From: DASZGL01 sp035938875
GTDB taxonomy: Bacteria > Chloroflexota > Dormibacteria > Aeolococcales > Aeolococcaceae
DNA: 45,528 nt
Reading direction: 5' to 3'
NCBI GenBank assembly: GCA_035938875.1
Contig: DASZGL010000021.1
Coordinates: 1 to 45,528, forward strand
The position numbers and the translations under genes are program-made. Below are positions 9,058-16,384 of the stretch, in pieces (the stretch's first letter is position 1; each line of letters opens with the position of its first letter). The notes beneath the pieces are model-generated. The model did no database searches, was not told where the DNA came from, and worked only from the letters and a program-made list of their open reading frames with translations.

Positions 9058-10040
9058 CGCGGACCTCCGAGCTGGCCCGGCGGCAGCAGCGGTGGCGCCG
9101 GAGGAGGTGCGTGGAAGGTGAAGAGGAGCTTGCGCAGGCGCTGCAGGGGTGTTATCGGGAGCTCGCGCATCGACCCGCGTGCGAACCGCCGCTCGAGGTA
9201 GTACTGCCCGATGGTGAGGACCGAGGTGACGATCAAGTACCAGATGCTGGCGACGATGAGCAGTTCGATGGTCTTGAAGTTGACGGAATAGATGAGCTCG
9301 GCTGCGCCGAGCAGTTCGGTGAAGGTGATGACGCTGGCCAGCGACGACGACTTCAGCATGGAGATGGTCTCGTTGCCGGTTGGCGGGATGATCACCCTCA
9401 TTGCCTGAGGGAGGACGATGCGCCGCATCGTCTGCAAGCGGGTCATGCCCAGCGCTTGTGATGCCTCGGTCTGGCCCTGGTCCACGGAGAGGATCCCGGC
9501 GCGGACGATCTCCGCCATGTACGCGGCCTCGTTGAGCCCCAGCCCCAGGATCGCCGCGGTGAACGTCGAGATCAGTGTGTTGGTGCTGATGCTCCACACC
9601 GATGGCCCGCCGAAGGGGATGCCGATGGCGAAGCTGGTGAAGAGCAGCTGGATGTTGAACCAGAAGAGCAGCTGGACGAGGACTGGCGTCCCGCGGAAGA
9701 ACCAGATGTAGAGCCAGCTGGCGCCGCTCACCACCGGGTTCGGCGAGAGGCGCATGACAGCAAGGATGATGCCGAGAACGATGCCGATCGCCATGGCGAT
9801 GACGGTGAGCTCGATGGTGCGCCACAGGCCGTCGGTGATCCGGCTGCTGAAGAACCAATTGGCAACGACATCCCAGTGCAGCTCGGGGCTTGTGGCCACG
9901 GCGTACGCGGCGGACGCGGCGAGGAGGACGACGACGGCAGCCGCCACCCAGCGTCCGGGGTGGCGCACGGGAATCGCCTTGACAGCCTCGGCCGGCGGTC
10001 CCGTGCCCGGGGCCAACGACTCAGAGGAGACAGTGTCCAT
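9054..10040 (-). CDS. Polar amino-acid ABC importer, permease
   Basis: Inner-membrane permease of the HisM/GlnP family. It has 328 aa, longer than the usual 220-250 because of an N-terminal stretch with an extra membrane segment (WVAAAVVVLLAASAAYAVA) and a C-terminal Pro-rich tail. The family motif for coupling to the ATPase, the EAA loop, is readable as QGQTEASQALGMTRLQTMRR, followed by IVLPQAMRVIIPPTGNE. The start at 10040 (MDTVSSESLAPG) is the first ATG after the binding-protein gene, but no strong ribosome binding site precedes it, so the start is uncertain. The single permease gene suggests a homodimer. The stop overlaps the ATPase start. Confidence 0.9.
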   Translation of the reverse strand: MDTVSSESLAPGTGPPAEAVKAIPVRHPGRWVAAAVVVLLAASAAYAVATSPELHWDVVANWFFSSRITDGLWRTIELTVIAMAIGIVLGIILAVMRLSPNPVVSGASWLYIWFFRGTPVLVQLLFWFNIQLLFTSFAIGIPFGGPSVWSISTNTLISTFTAAILGLGLNEAAYMAEIVRAGILSVDQGQTEASQALGMTRLQTMRRIVLPQAMRVIIPPTGNETISMLKSSSLASVITFTELLGAAELIYSVNFKTIELLIVASIWYLIVTSVLTIGQYYLERRFARGSMRELPITPLQRLRKLLFTFHAPPPAPPLLPPGQLGGPR

Positions 10041-10060
10041 GACGCGAAGACCGTCGCCGG

Positions 10061-10981
10061 CTAGGACGCGGCTCCGTTGATCTGCGGGTTGTTGATGGAG
10101 CCGGCCTGAATCCCCCACTTGGCGAGGATGGCGGCGTACACGCCGTCGGACATGAGCTCCTTGACCGCGTCGAGGATCGGCTTGGCCATCCCGTTCGACT
10201 TGGGAATGGCGATCCCGTACGGCGCAGTCCCGTACGGCTGTCCGCTGAGCTTGAACTCGCCGCTCGACTGCTTCACCGCATAGGCAGCGACGGGAGAGTC
10301 GGCCATGCCGACCTCGGCCCGGCCACTGTGCAGCGCCAGGTTGGCGCCGTTCTGGTCATCAAAGGGCTGAACGTCGACATCCGCCTTGCCGGCGTCGGTG
10401 CACTTTTTCTTCTGTGCGGTGGCGTCGTCGAGTTGGGTGGTTCCCCGCTCAACCGCGACGTGATGTCCGCAGAGGTCGTCGAGGGTGTTGATCGTCGGGC
10501 CACCCGATGTCTTGACGATGAACGATGACCCCGCGATGAAGTAGGTGACGAAGTCATAGCTGGCCTCGCGTTCCTTGGTGTCGGTGAACGACGACATCCC
10601 CAGGTCGTACTTCGTTCCCATTCCGGGGAGGATGTTGTCGAACTTGACGTTGGTGACCTGCACGCTCAGGCCGAGGACCTGCGCCAGCGCTACGGCGAGG
10701 TCAGCGTCCATGCCCTGCACCGTCGAGCCGTCCGGTCCGATGAACTCGTTCGGTGCATAGGTCGCGTCGGCCGCAACCACAAGCGTGTGCTTGGAGGCGA
10801 TCGCGCTGGGGACCTCGCTGGCGAGCGACGCCACCTTGGTCGCCGTCGTCGCCGCTTGCGAGCTGCCTCCCCCGCCCGACGAGGACGTGTTCGATGACCC
10901 GCAGGCGGCCATCGCCATGGCGATGCCGGCGAGGACGGTGCCCACCTGGAGCGGGCGTCGAGATGGGGACGGGCTGATCAT
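10061..10981 (-). CDS. Polar amino-acid ABC importer, substrate-binding lipoprotein
   Basis: Extracytoplasmic solute-binding protein of the PBP2 amino-acid family (SBP_bac_3). It has 306 aa. A basic N-terminus and hydrophobic core end in MAAC, giving a lipidated cysteine at residue 27. A Ser/Gly-rich linker follows, then the domain beginning LVVAADATYAPNEFIGPDG and MDADLAVALAQVLG. DLGMSSFTDTKERE and the hinge LDDLCGHHVAVERGTTQ are typical. The ligand cannot be told from the sequence; cationic or polar amino acids are possible. GGGGAG lies just upstream of the ATG on the minus strand. It is the first gene of the importer operon. Confidence 0.92.
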   Translation of the reverse strand: MISPSPSRRPLQVGTVLAGIAMAMAACGSSNTSSSGGGGSSQAATTATKVASLASEVPSAIASKHTLVVAADATYAPNEFIGPDGSTVQGMDADLAVALAQVLGLSVQVTNVKFDNILPGMGTKYDLGMSSFTDTKEREASYDFVTYFIAGSSFIVKTSGGPTINTLDDLCGHHVAVERGTTQLDDATAQKKKCTDAGKADVDVQPFDDQNGANLALHSGRAEVGMADSPVAAYAVKQSSGEFKLSGQPYGTAPYGIAIPKSNGMAKPILDAVKELMSDGVYAAILAKWGIQAGSINNPQINGAAS

Positions 10982-11019
10982 GAAAGGCTGCTCCCCCTTG
11001 GCGTGATCGTGGGTCGGCG

Positions 11020-11035
11020 CGACGATACGTCGTCG
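11020..11035. promoter_or_regulatory. Inverted repeat in the divergent region upstream of the importer
   Basis: CGACGA (11020-11025) and TCGTCG (11030-11035) flank TACG in the 99-base gap between the divergent importer operon and the FAH gene. It could be an operator for either side. It is short and CG-rich, so chance is possible. Confidence 0.25.
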
Positions 11036-11064
11036 GTGGTGCGCGAGTCATCCCCCTGGCTGCC

Positions 11065-11070
11065 TAGAGT
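11065..11070 (+). promoter_or_regulatory. -10 element for a near-leaderless FAH gene
   Basis: TAGAGT ends 10 nt before the ATG at 11081, so transcription would begin within a few bases of the start codon. No convincing -35 is visible. The same hexamer serves the ilvB leader. Confidence 0.4.
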
Positions 11071-11080
11071 CTCGGCCTCG

Positions 11081-11710
11081 ATGGCCGCGCCCCTGCATCG
11101 CCCGGGCAAGATCGTCTGCGTCGGCAAGAACTATCTCGACCACGTCCAGGAGATGGGCGGCCACGCGCCGACCGAGGAGCCGGTGCTCTTCCTCAAACCA
11201 CCCAGCGCGGTGATCGGCGACGGCGACGCCATCCTGCTGCCGCTGCAGAGTCAGCGTGTCGACTACGAAGGCGAGCTTGTCGCGGTCATCGGCAGCCGGC
11301 TGCGCAATGCCAGCCCGCAGGCAGCGCTTGGCGCAGTCCGCGGCTACTGCTGCGGCAACGACGTCACCGCGCGTGACCTTCAGGCGCGCGACGGTCAGTG
11401 GACGCGGGCCAAGGGGTTCGACACCTTTGCGGTGCTGGGGCCGCACGTCGTCGAGGGTCTCGACGTCTCCGACCTGGCGCTCACCACCAGGGTGAACGGC
11501 GACGTCAAGCAGTCGTCGCGCACCTCGCTGCTCATCACGCCGGTGGCCGAGCTGATCGCCTTCATCTCCTCGGTGATGACGCTGGAGCCCGACGACATCG
11601 TCTACACGGGCACCCCGGCCGGCGTGGGGGCGCTGTCCGCAGGCGACGTCGTCGAGGTGGAGATCGAAGGCATCGGCGTGCTGCGCAACCCCGTTATGGC
11701 GCAGTCGTGA
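11081..11710 (+). CDS. Fumarylacetoacetate hydrolase (FAH) family protein
   Basis: FAH-superfamily enzymes hydrolyse or decarboxylate 2,4-dioxo or acylpyruvate-type substrates with a Mg ion; the substrate here cannot be assigned. The 209 aa correspond to the single-domain acylpyruvase-like form. Visible motifs are KIVCVGKNYLDHVQEM, PVLFLKPPSAVIGDGD, the metal-binding DYEGELVAVIG with two acidic ligands, GNDVTARDLQ and YTGTPAGVGALSAGD near the C-terminus. The start at ATG 11081 matches the normal family N-terminus and has a -10 element just upstream. The stop overlaps the start of the next gene (GTGA), so the two are cotranscribed. Confidence 0.88.
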   Translation: MAAPLHRPGKIVCVGKNYLDHVQEMGGHAPTEEPVLFLKPPSAVIGDGDAILLPLQSQRVDYEGELVAVIGSRLRNASPQAALGAVRGYCCGNDVTARDLQARDGQWTRAKGFDTFAVLGPHVVEGLDVSDLALTTRVNGDVKQSSRTSLLITPVAELIAFISSVMTLEPDDIVYTGTPAGVGALSAGDVVEVEIEGIGVLRNPVMAQS

Positions 11711-12396
11711 GCGTCGACGTGTCGCCACGGTCCGCCCGCCAACCGGCAGCGTCGCGACGCGAGGATGTCCTCTGCGTCGGCCGGCGGGCGATTTTCCCCG
11801 ACGGCGCCTGGCACGGCCTGGTGACCACCGGCCTCGAGCGCGTGCTGCGCACCATCCGCGCGGCGGCCGAGTACCGCCCGCGTCAGCTCGTCGAGGACGA
11901 TCCCGCGCAGCAGCAGGTGATTCCCTACTGCATCGTCCGCCACCCCGATGGCACCTACCTGCTCACGCGCAGGCTGCGCCGCTCCAGCGAGAAACGGCTT
12001 CACCATCTCTATTCGCTCGGCGTCGGTGGGCACATCAACCCCGGCGACGGCGAGTACCGCGACCCAGTCGTCGGCGGGCTGATTCGCGAATGGCGCGAGG
12101 AGATCGTCTGCGCGGCGCCGGCGCGTGCCAGCCTGGTGGCGCTGCTCAACGACGACAGCACCCCCGTCTCAGCCGTGCATCTGGGACTCGTGTTCCTCGT
12201 CGAGCCGATCGACGGCAGGGTTGCCGTCCGCGAGACCGACAAGCTGGAGGGCGAGTCACTCTCCCTGGAGGCGATGCGCCGCCACTACCTCAACATGGAG
12301 TCGTGGTCTCAGCTGGCATTCGACGACCTCGTCGCCGGGGCTAGGGATCGCGCGTCGGAGAGCCCACTGGCCGTCGAGCTCGAGCCGGCGCCCTAA
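11707..12396 (+). CDS. Nudix-like phosphohydrolase
   Basis: Probable Nudix-fold protein of 229 aa. The segment GVGGHINPGDGEYRDPV followed by GGLIREWREEI resembles a Nudix box: the REWREE end fits REUXEE, but the upstream Glu is replaced by Asp and the loop is modified. A preceding strand reads QQVIPYCIVRHPDGTYLLT, as in proteins of this fold. The first 80 residues form a separate segment I do not recognise. Substrate unknown. It starts at GTG 11707, overlapping the FAH stop, so translation is coupled. The next gene, thrC, has its own -10 element after a 67-base gap. Confidence 0.7.
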   Translation: MSVDVSPRSARQPAASRREDVLCVGRRAIFPDGAWHGLVTTGLERVLRTIRAAAEYRPRQLVEDDPAQQQVIPYCIVRHPDGTYLLTRRLRRSSEKRLHHLYSLGVGGHINPGDGEYRDPVVGGLIREWREEIVCAAPARASLVALLNDDSTPVSAVHLGLVFLVEPIDGRVAVRETDKLEGESLSLEAMRRHYLNMESWSQLAFDDLVAGARDRASESPLAVELEPAP

Positions 12397-12427
12397 CGGA
12401 GAGATCGGCCGCCAGAGGATGCCTTGG

Positions 12428-12433
12428 TAGACT
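12428..12433 (+). promoter_or_regulatory. -10 element upstream of threonine synthase
   Basis: TAGACT lies 30 nt before the ATG at 12464, followed by GGAG (12448-12451) as a modest ribosome binding site. No clear -35 is visible. Confidence 0.35.
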
Positions 12434-12463
12434 GACGCCTCCCTGCTGGAGCCTCCCAAGTCG

Positions 12464-13765
12464 ATGTCTCGCATCCAGTCGCTGGTTTGCCGCGAGTGCG
12501 GCACCGAGATCCCCGTGGCGCCGACGCATGTCTGCGACATGTGCTTCGGGCCTCTCGACGTGCGCTACGACTATGCGGAGATAGCCCGCACCACATCTCG
12601 CGAGAGCATCGCGGCGGGACCGGCGAGCATCTGGCGGTACCGCGATCTCCTCCCTGTCGACCTCGACGCGGACGACGACGAGGGTCCGATCACCCTGGGC
12701 GAGGGCTTCACTCCCCTGGTGCACGCACCGAACCTCGGCGCCGAGCTGGGACTGCGCAACCTCTACCTGAAGAACGACACCATGAATCCCACCAACTCTT
12801 TCAAGGACCGGGTGGTGTCGGTGGCCATCAGCTGGGCCCGGCGCAACGGCTTCGACACCATCGCCTGCGCCAGCACCGGCAATCTGGCCAACGCCGTGGC
12901 CGCCTACGCGGCGCGCGCGGGGATGCCGGGTTTCGTCTTCATCCCCGCCAACCTGGAAGACGCGAAGGTCGCCACGACCGCGGTGTTCCGTCCGACCATG
13001 GTGCGAATCGACGGCACGTACGACGACGTCAACCGGCTCTGCAGCGAGCTCGCCGACCTGCTCCCCTGGGCCTTCTGCAACATCAACATCCGTCCCTTCT
13101 ACAGCGAAGGAAGCAAGACCCTGACCTTCGAGACGGCCGAGCAACTGGGATGGCGTCTGCCCGACGAGATCGTCATCCCCGTCGCCTCCGGGTGTCAGTT
13201 CGTCAAGCACAACAAGGCCGCGCGTGAGCTCATCGACCTCGGTCTGGTGAGTGGCGAAGGTGCGCGCATGCCGCGTCTGACCGGAGCCCAGGCGTTGGGC
13301 TGTTCGCCGGTGGCAACCGCCTTCCAGCGTGGCGAGAGCCATGTCGTTCCTGTCAAACCCGACACGATCGCCAAGTCCATCGCCATCGGCAATCCGTCGG
13401 ACGGGGCCTACGTGGTGCAGATCGCCCGGGCGACGGGGGGCGTCGTCGACAGCGTCACCGAGGAGGAGATCCTCGAGGGCATCGAGCTCCTCGCCCGCAC
13501 CGAGGGCATCTTCACCGAGACCGCCGGCGGGGTCACCGTCGGCGTCCTGGCCAAGCTGGCCCGCAGCGGGCGCTGGCGGGGCGAGGAGACGGTCGTCGCC
13601 TACATCACCGGCCACGGCGCCAAGACCGCCGAGGTGCTCGCTGGGCGGGCGTCCCTGGAAGAACCCATCCCGGCGACGGTCCGTGCTTTCCATCAACGCT
13701 TCGGCGCGGATGCCGAACGGCTCACGGCGTCGACGAGGCCCTCGCCGGCGTCCGCCCTGGTCTGA
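12464..13765 (+). CDS. thrC: Threonine synthase
   Basis: PLP enzyme converting O-phosphohomoserine to threonine. It has 433 aa. The N-terminus carries a four-cysteine zinc-ribbon-like unit (C9, C12, C24, C27) typical of the class that begins with a small metal-binding module. The PLP lysine is K114 in NPTNSFKDR. The phosphate-binding region CASTGNLANAVAAYAARAG and VASGCQFVKHNKAARELI are in the expected order. The ATG at 12464 gives this N-terminus, with GGAG upstream. The next genes encode a ThiS-like carrier and a NIL-domain protein, an association that may mean this PLP enzyme, or a product of its pathway, works with protein-bound sulfur. The threonine synthase assignment rests on overall similarity. 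Confidence 0.9.
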   Translation: MSRIQSLVCRECGTEIPVAPTHVCDMCFGPLDVRYDYAEIARTTSRESIAAGPASIWRYRDLLPVDLDADDDEGPITLGEGFTPLVHAPNLGAELGLRNLYLKNDTMNPTNSFKDRVVSVAISWARRNGFDTIACASTGNLANAVAAYAARAGMPGFVFIPANLEDAKVATTAVFRPTMVRIDGTYDDVNRLCSELADLLPWAFCNINIRPFYSEGSKTLTFETAEQLGWRLPDEIVIPVASGCQFVKHNKAARELIDLGLVSGEGARMPRLTGAQALGCSPVATAFQRGESHVVPVKPDTIAKSIAIGNPSDGAYVVQIARATGGVVDSVTEEEILEGIELLARTEGIFTETAGGVTVGVLAKLARSGRWRGEETVVAYITGHGAKTAEVLAGRASLEEPIPATVRAFHQRFGADAERLTASTRPSPASALV

Positions 13766-13813
13766 GCCGGACCCGACGACGGCACCACAGCCGGGCCGTC
13801 CGAGGGGCGCCGG

Positions 13814-13819
13814 TATACT
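13814..13819 (+). promoter_or_regulatory. -10 element upstream of the ThiS-like gene
   Basis: TATACT, followed by GGAGG at 13836-13840 and the ATG at 13853, so this transcript would have an ordinary leader of about 28 nt. The identical hexamer occurs before nuoA, the second plsY and the rrn operon. Confidence 0.5.
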
Positions 13820-13852
13820 CAGCCGACCATTCCACGGAGGTCGTCACCGCTC

Positions 13853-14131
13853 ATGGCAGTCACCGTCCGCGTGCCCGGGCCGCTCCGCCGGCTGACCGAG
13901 GGACAGCCCGAGGTCACCGTCGAGGGGGGCACGGTGTCCCAGGCCCTCCAGGACCTCGAGACCAAGTATCCCGGGTTCCACGATCGCCTCTACGACGGCG
14001 CCGGACAGCTGCGCCAGTTCATCAACATCTACCTCAACGACTCCGACATCCGCTTCGGTCAGGGCCTGGAGACGCCGGTCGGCGAGAACGACGACCTCTC
14101 GATCGTTCCCGCGGTCGCCGGCGGCCGGTAA
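13853..14131 (+). CDS. ThiS/MoaD-family sulfur-carrier protein
   Basis: A 92-residue ubiquitin-fold protein of the ThiS/MoaD/CysO family. Such proteins are activated by a ThiF/MoeB-type enzyme, carry sulfur as a C-terminal thiocarboxylate and deliver it to a biosynthetic enzyme. It begins MAVTVRVPGPLRRLTEG, has QALQDLETKYPGFHDRL in the helix and ends SIVPAVAGGR. The diglycine is followed by one extra Arg, so a peptidase would have to remove it before activation, as reported for carriers such as CysO and HcyS that need trimming. It lies between thrC and a NIL-domain gene and close to mnmA. It resembles CysO more than molybdopterin MoaD because no moa genes are near. The real partner is unknown. 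Confidence 0.85.
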   Translation: MAVTVRVPGPLRRLTEGQPEVTVEGGTVSQALQDLETKYPGFHDRLYDGAGQLRQFINIYLNDSDIRFGQGLETPVGENDDLSIVPAVAGGR

Positions 14132-14141
14132 GGCCACCGAC

Positions 14142-14381
14142 GTGGCCCGGCGCCGCGTCAAGCTGACCTTCAGCCCCGACAAGGTCACCGAGCCGGTGAT
14201 CCACCAGCTGGGCCACCGCTTCGACGTGGTGACCAACATCCGCCGTGCCGATGTCACCCGCGATGAGGGGTGGGTCGTCCTCGAGGTCGAGGGCGAGCTC
14301 GACGCCATCGACAGGGGGCTCGGCTGGTGTCAGGAGCAGGGCGTTCGCGTCGATCCGGTCGAGGGCGAGCTGGCGACATGA
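14142..14381 (+). CDS. NIL-domain protein
   Basis: A 79-residue stand-alone NIL domain, the fold found at the C-terminus of the methionine importer ATPase MetN and in proteins linked to sulfur amino-acid synthesis. The pattern KLTFSPDKVTEPVIHQLGHR, FDVVTNIRRADVT, then GWVVLEVEGELDAIDRGLGW and GVRVDPVEGE fits the domain from start to end. It starts at GTG 14142, 10 bases after the ThiS-like stop, and its stop overlaps the mnmA ATG (ATGA). It probably binds a small ligand or a protein partner. No transporter gene is nearby, so a role in methionine uptake is unlikely. Confidence 0.8.
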   Translation: MARRRVKLTFSPDKVTEPVIHQLGHRFDVVTNIRRADVTRDEGWVVLEVEGELDAIDRGLGWCQEQGVRVDPVEGELAT

Positions 14382-15544
14382 GCCCCGCTGCGGCCCTTCG
14401 GGCGCCCGCGGCTGCGCGCATCCCCGCCGAGCTGCCGGCTGATCCCCTCGACCTGCTCCCCGCCGGCGCTGTGGTCGCCGTGGCCATGTCCGGTGGTGTC
14501 GACTCCAGCGTTGCCGCCGCTCGCTGCGTGGAGCGTGGACTGCAGACCGTTGGCATCACCCTGGCGATGTGGCCGCGCGATCGCGCCGCCGAGCGTGATC
14601 ACGGCTGCTGTGGAGTCGACGCCGTCGCCGACGCCCGCCGGGTCGCCGCCACCCTCGGCATCCGCCACTACGCATGGAACCTCGAGGAGCAGTTCAACGA
14701 CAGCGTCATCCGCGATTTCGAGGACGAATACCAACGCGGCCGCACTCCCAACCCGTGCGTCCGCTGCAACGACCGCATCAAGTTTGGCGAGCTCTTGCAA
14801 CGCGCGCTGGCCGTCGGAGCGACGCACGTCGCAACCGGGCACTACGCGCGTATCGGCCGCCGCGGCGAGCGCTGGAGCCTGCACCGTGGCGCCGACCCAG
14901 GCAAGGACCAAGCGTACACCCTGTACTCACTGGGCCAGGCCAGGCTCGGGCGAGCGGTGTTCCCGGTGGGGGCACTGCCATCGAAGGACGAGGTGCGTCG
15001 GCAGGCGAAGGGCTTTGGTCTGATCACCGCCGACAAGACCGAGTCGCAGGAGCTGTGCTTCGTCGCCGGCAGGTTGAGCGACGCCCTCGAGTCGCGGCTG
15101 GCCGGCCGCTTCACGCCCGGGCCGATCTTCGACGTCGACGGCGCCGAGGTCGGACGCCATCGCGGCCTGCCCTTCTACACCGTCGGTCAACGCAGCCGCC
15201 TCGGGCTGCGCCCGACGCACCCCGACGCCGCCCCGCTCCACGTCCTCCGCATTGACGCCGGGCACAACGCGCTCGTTGTCGGGCCGCGTGCCGATCTGCA
15301 CAGTCGCTTCGTCGACGTGGTCGCGTGCAGCTGGATTAACGCCGTAGCCGACGCCGGCGCGCGGTGCCAGGCGCAGCTCCGCGTCCACGGTGAGGCGCAC
15401 GACGCCGTTGTCGACGTCGCCGACGAGTGCGGGCTGCGGGTGCGCTTTGTCGAACCAGTCGCCCAGGTCGCCCCCGGCCAGGCGCTGGTCGTCTACGCCG
15501 GGGACGAGGTGCTGGGCGGCGGCACCATCGAGGCCGCCGGCTGA
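14378..15544 (+). CDS. mnmA: tRNA-specific 2-thiouridylase
   Basis: ATP-dependent enzyme that puts sulfur on U34 of tRNA-Lys, -Glu and -Gln. It has 388 aa. The PP-loop is SGGVDSS (residues 38-44). The catalytic cysteine region reads TPNPCVRCNDRIKF (C127, C130), and the second active cysteine is C227 in SQELCFVA. GHYARIG and KDQAYTLYSL follow in normal order, and the C-terminal beta domain ends GGGTIEAAG. The N-terminus has about 30 extra residues before the PP-loop. The start at ATG 14378 overlaps the NIL gene stop. Sulfur would normally come from a cysteine desulfurase relay; the adjacent ThiS-like carrier is an alternative source worth testing. Confidence 0.95.
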   Translation: MSPAAALRAPAAARIPAELPADPLDLLPAGAVVAVAMSGGVDSSVAAARCVERGLQTVGITLAMWPRDRAAERDHGCCGVDAVADARRVAATLGIRHYAWNLEEQFNDSVIRDFEDEYQRGRTPNPCVRCNDRIKFGELLQRALAVGATHVATGHYARIGRRGERWSLHRGADPGKDQAYTLYSLGQARLGRAVFPVGALPSKDEVRRQAKGFGLITADKTESQELCFVAGRLSDALESRLAGRFTPGPIFDVDGAEVGRHRGLPFYTVGQRSRLGLRPTHPDAAPLHVLRIDAGHNALVVGPRADLHSRFVDVVACSWINAVADAGARCQAQLRVHGEAHDAVVDVADECGLRVRFVEPVAQVAPGQALVVYAGDEVLGGGTIEAAG

Positions 15545-15549
15545 CGCCG

Positions 15550-15960
15550 ATGCATACAGATCCCGCGTCGATCATCAAGGCGTCGCTGGTGGTCATCGCC
15601 GCCTGTCTCGGCTGCGCCCTGGCGGTTCACGCGGCGCTGCGGACGCGGAACTGGCTGTACCTCATCTGCGCGTTGGGGTCGTTCGCCGTCGTCGCCGGCG
15701 TGGTCGGTCAGCGGGTTTTTCCCTCCGACGACCTGATCAGGCAGGTCGGCGCCGACGCCGCCGAGCACTCGGCCTACGGCCCCTGGGACGCGGGGTTGCA
15801 CATCCCCGTGATCGACGTCAAGGCAACGCCGGTCGCCGTCGGCGGTGTCCTGGTCGCCATGCTCGGGCTCTCCCTGGTGCTCTTCTTCGAGGCCGACGTT
15901 CCCGAGGGATCAGCCCGGACGCCGCGCCGGCGCAGGCTCGAGGAGGACGACGCCGTCTGA
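15550..15960 (+). CDS. Small membrane protein of unknown function
   Basis: A 136-aa protein with three predicted membrane segments (about 9-29, 35-53 and 94-112) and an acidic/basic cytoplasmic tail rich in Arg and Glu. I do not recognise the family. Between segments two and three is a polar loop containing FPSDDLIRQVGADAAEHSA. It starts at ATG 15550, five bases after mnmA, and lies 52 bases before nuoA, so it is probably cotranscribed with mnmA rather than with nuo, whose promoter is in the gap. Confidence 0.6.
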   Translation: MHTDPASIIKASLVVIAACLGCALAVHAALRTRNWLYLICALGSFAVVAGVVGQRVFPSDDLIRQVGADAAEHSAYGPWDAGLHIPVIDVKATPVAVGGVLVAMLGLSLVLFFEADVPEGSARTPRRRRLEEDDAV

Positions 15961-15997
15961 GCTGCCGCCGGCCCCGGCCGCGGCTCTGGCGCGCTCC

Positions 15998-16003
15998 TAT
16001 ACT
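15998..16003 (+). promoter_or_regulatory. -10 element for nuoA (near-leaderless)
   Basis: TATACT ends 9 nt before the nuoA ATG at 16013. Transcription would begin at or next to the start codon, and no Shine-Dalgarno sequence lies in the gap. No good -35 is seen. Confidence 0.55.
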
Positions 16004-16012
16004 GGCCTGGCG

Positions 16013-16384
16013 ATGCCTTCCACCTTCGGCACTGTCGCGATATTCGTCGTCGTCGCCCTGGGCATCCCGCTGGGCACGCTGGGCATCGCGCTCCTCGCCA
16101 ACCGAGTCCTGGGCACGCGCCGACCCAATCCGGCCAAGGATGACACCTACGAGTCGGGCATGGCGACCATCGGTCCCAGCTGGGTGCAGTTCCACGTCCA
16201 GTACTACCTCTACGCGTTGATCTTCGTCCTCTTCGATGTCGAGGTCCTCTTCATCGTGCCGTGGGCTGTCGCCTACCGGGGCCTGGACCGCGGCTATGCC
16301 TTCGCCGAGATCGCGCTCTTCGTCGGGCTGCTGCTCGCCGGGCTTGGCTACGCCTGGCGCAAGGGAGCACTGAGCTGGGAGTGA
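16013..16384 (+). CDS. nuoA: Complex I subunit A
   Basis: Membrane subunit of the proton-pumping complex I near the quinone entry site. It has 123 aa and three transmembrane helices. The conserved loop reads ESGMATIGPSWVQFHVQYYL, and the second helix contains FVLFDVEVLFIVPWAV with the conserved acidic pair. The start ATG 16013 is preceded closely by a -10 element, and the stop overlaps the nuoB start (GTGA). It is the first gene of an 11-gene nuo operon. Confidence 0.93.
   Translation: MPSTFGTVAIFVVVALGIPLGTLGIALLANRVLGTRRPNPAKDDTYESGMATIGPSWVQFHVQYYLYALIFVLFDVEVLFIVPWAVAYRGLDRGYAFAEIALFVGLLLAGLGYAWRKGALSWE

Noticed and set aside
9058..9858. Long N-terminal extension of the importer ATPase frame on the minus strand
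   Set aside because: It lies wholly over the permease gene, is His/Arg/Pro-rich and adds nothing to a complete ATPase that starts at 9057.
13853..14131. Assigning the ThiS-like protein as molybdopterin MoaD
   Set aside because: No other molybdenum cofactor genes are near, and the neighbours relate to amino-acid and sulfur metabolism, so only the family name is given.
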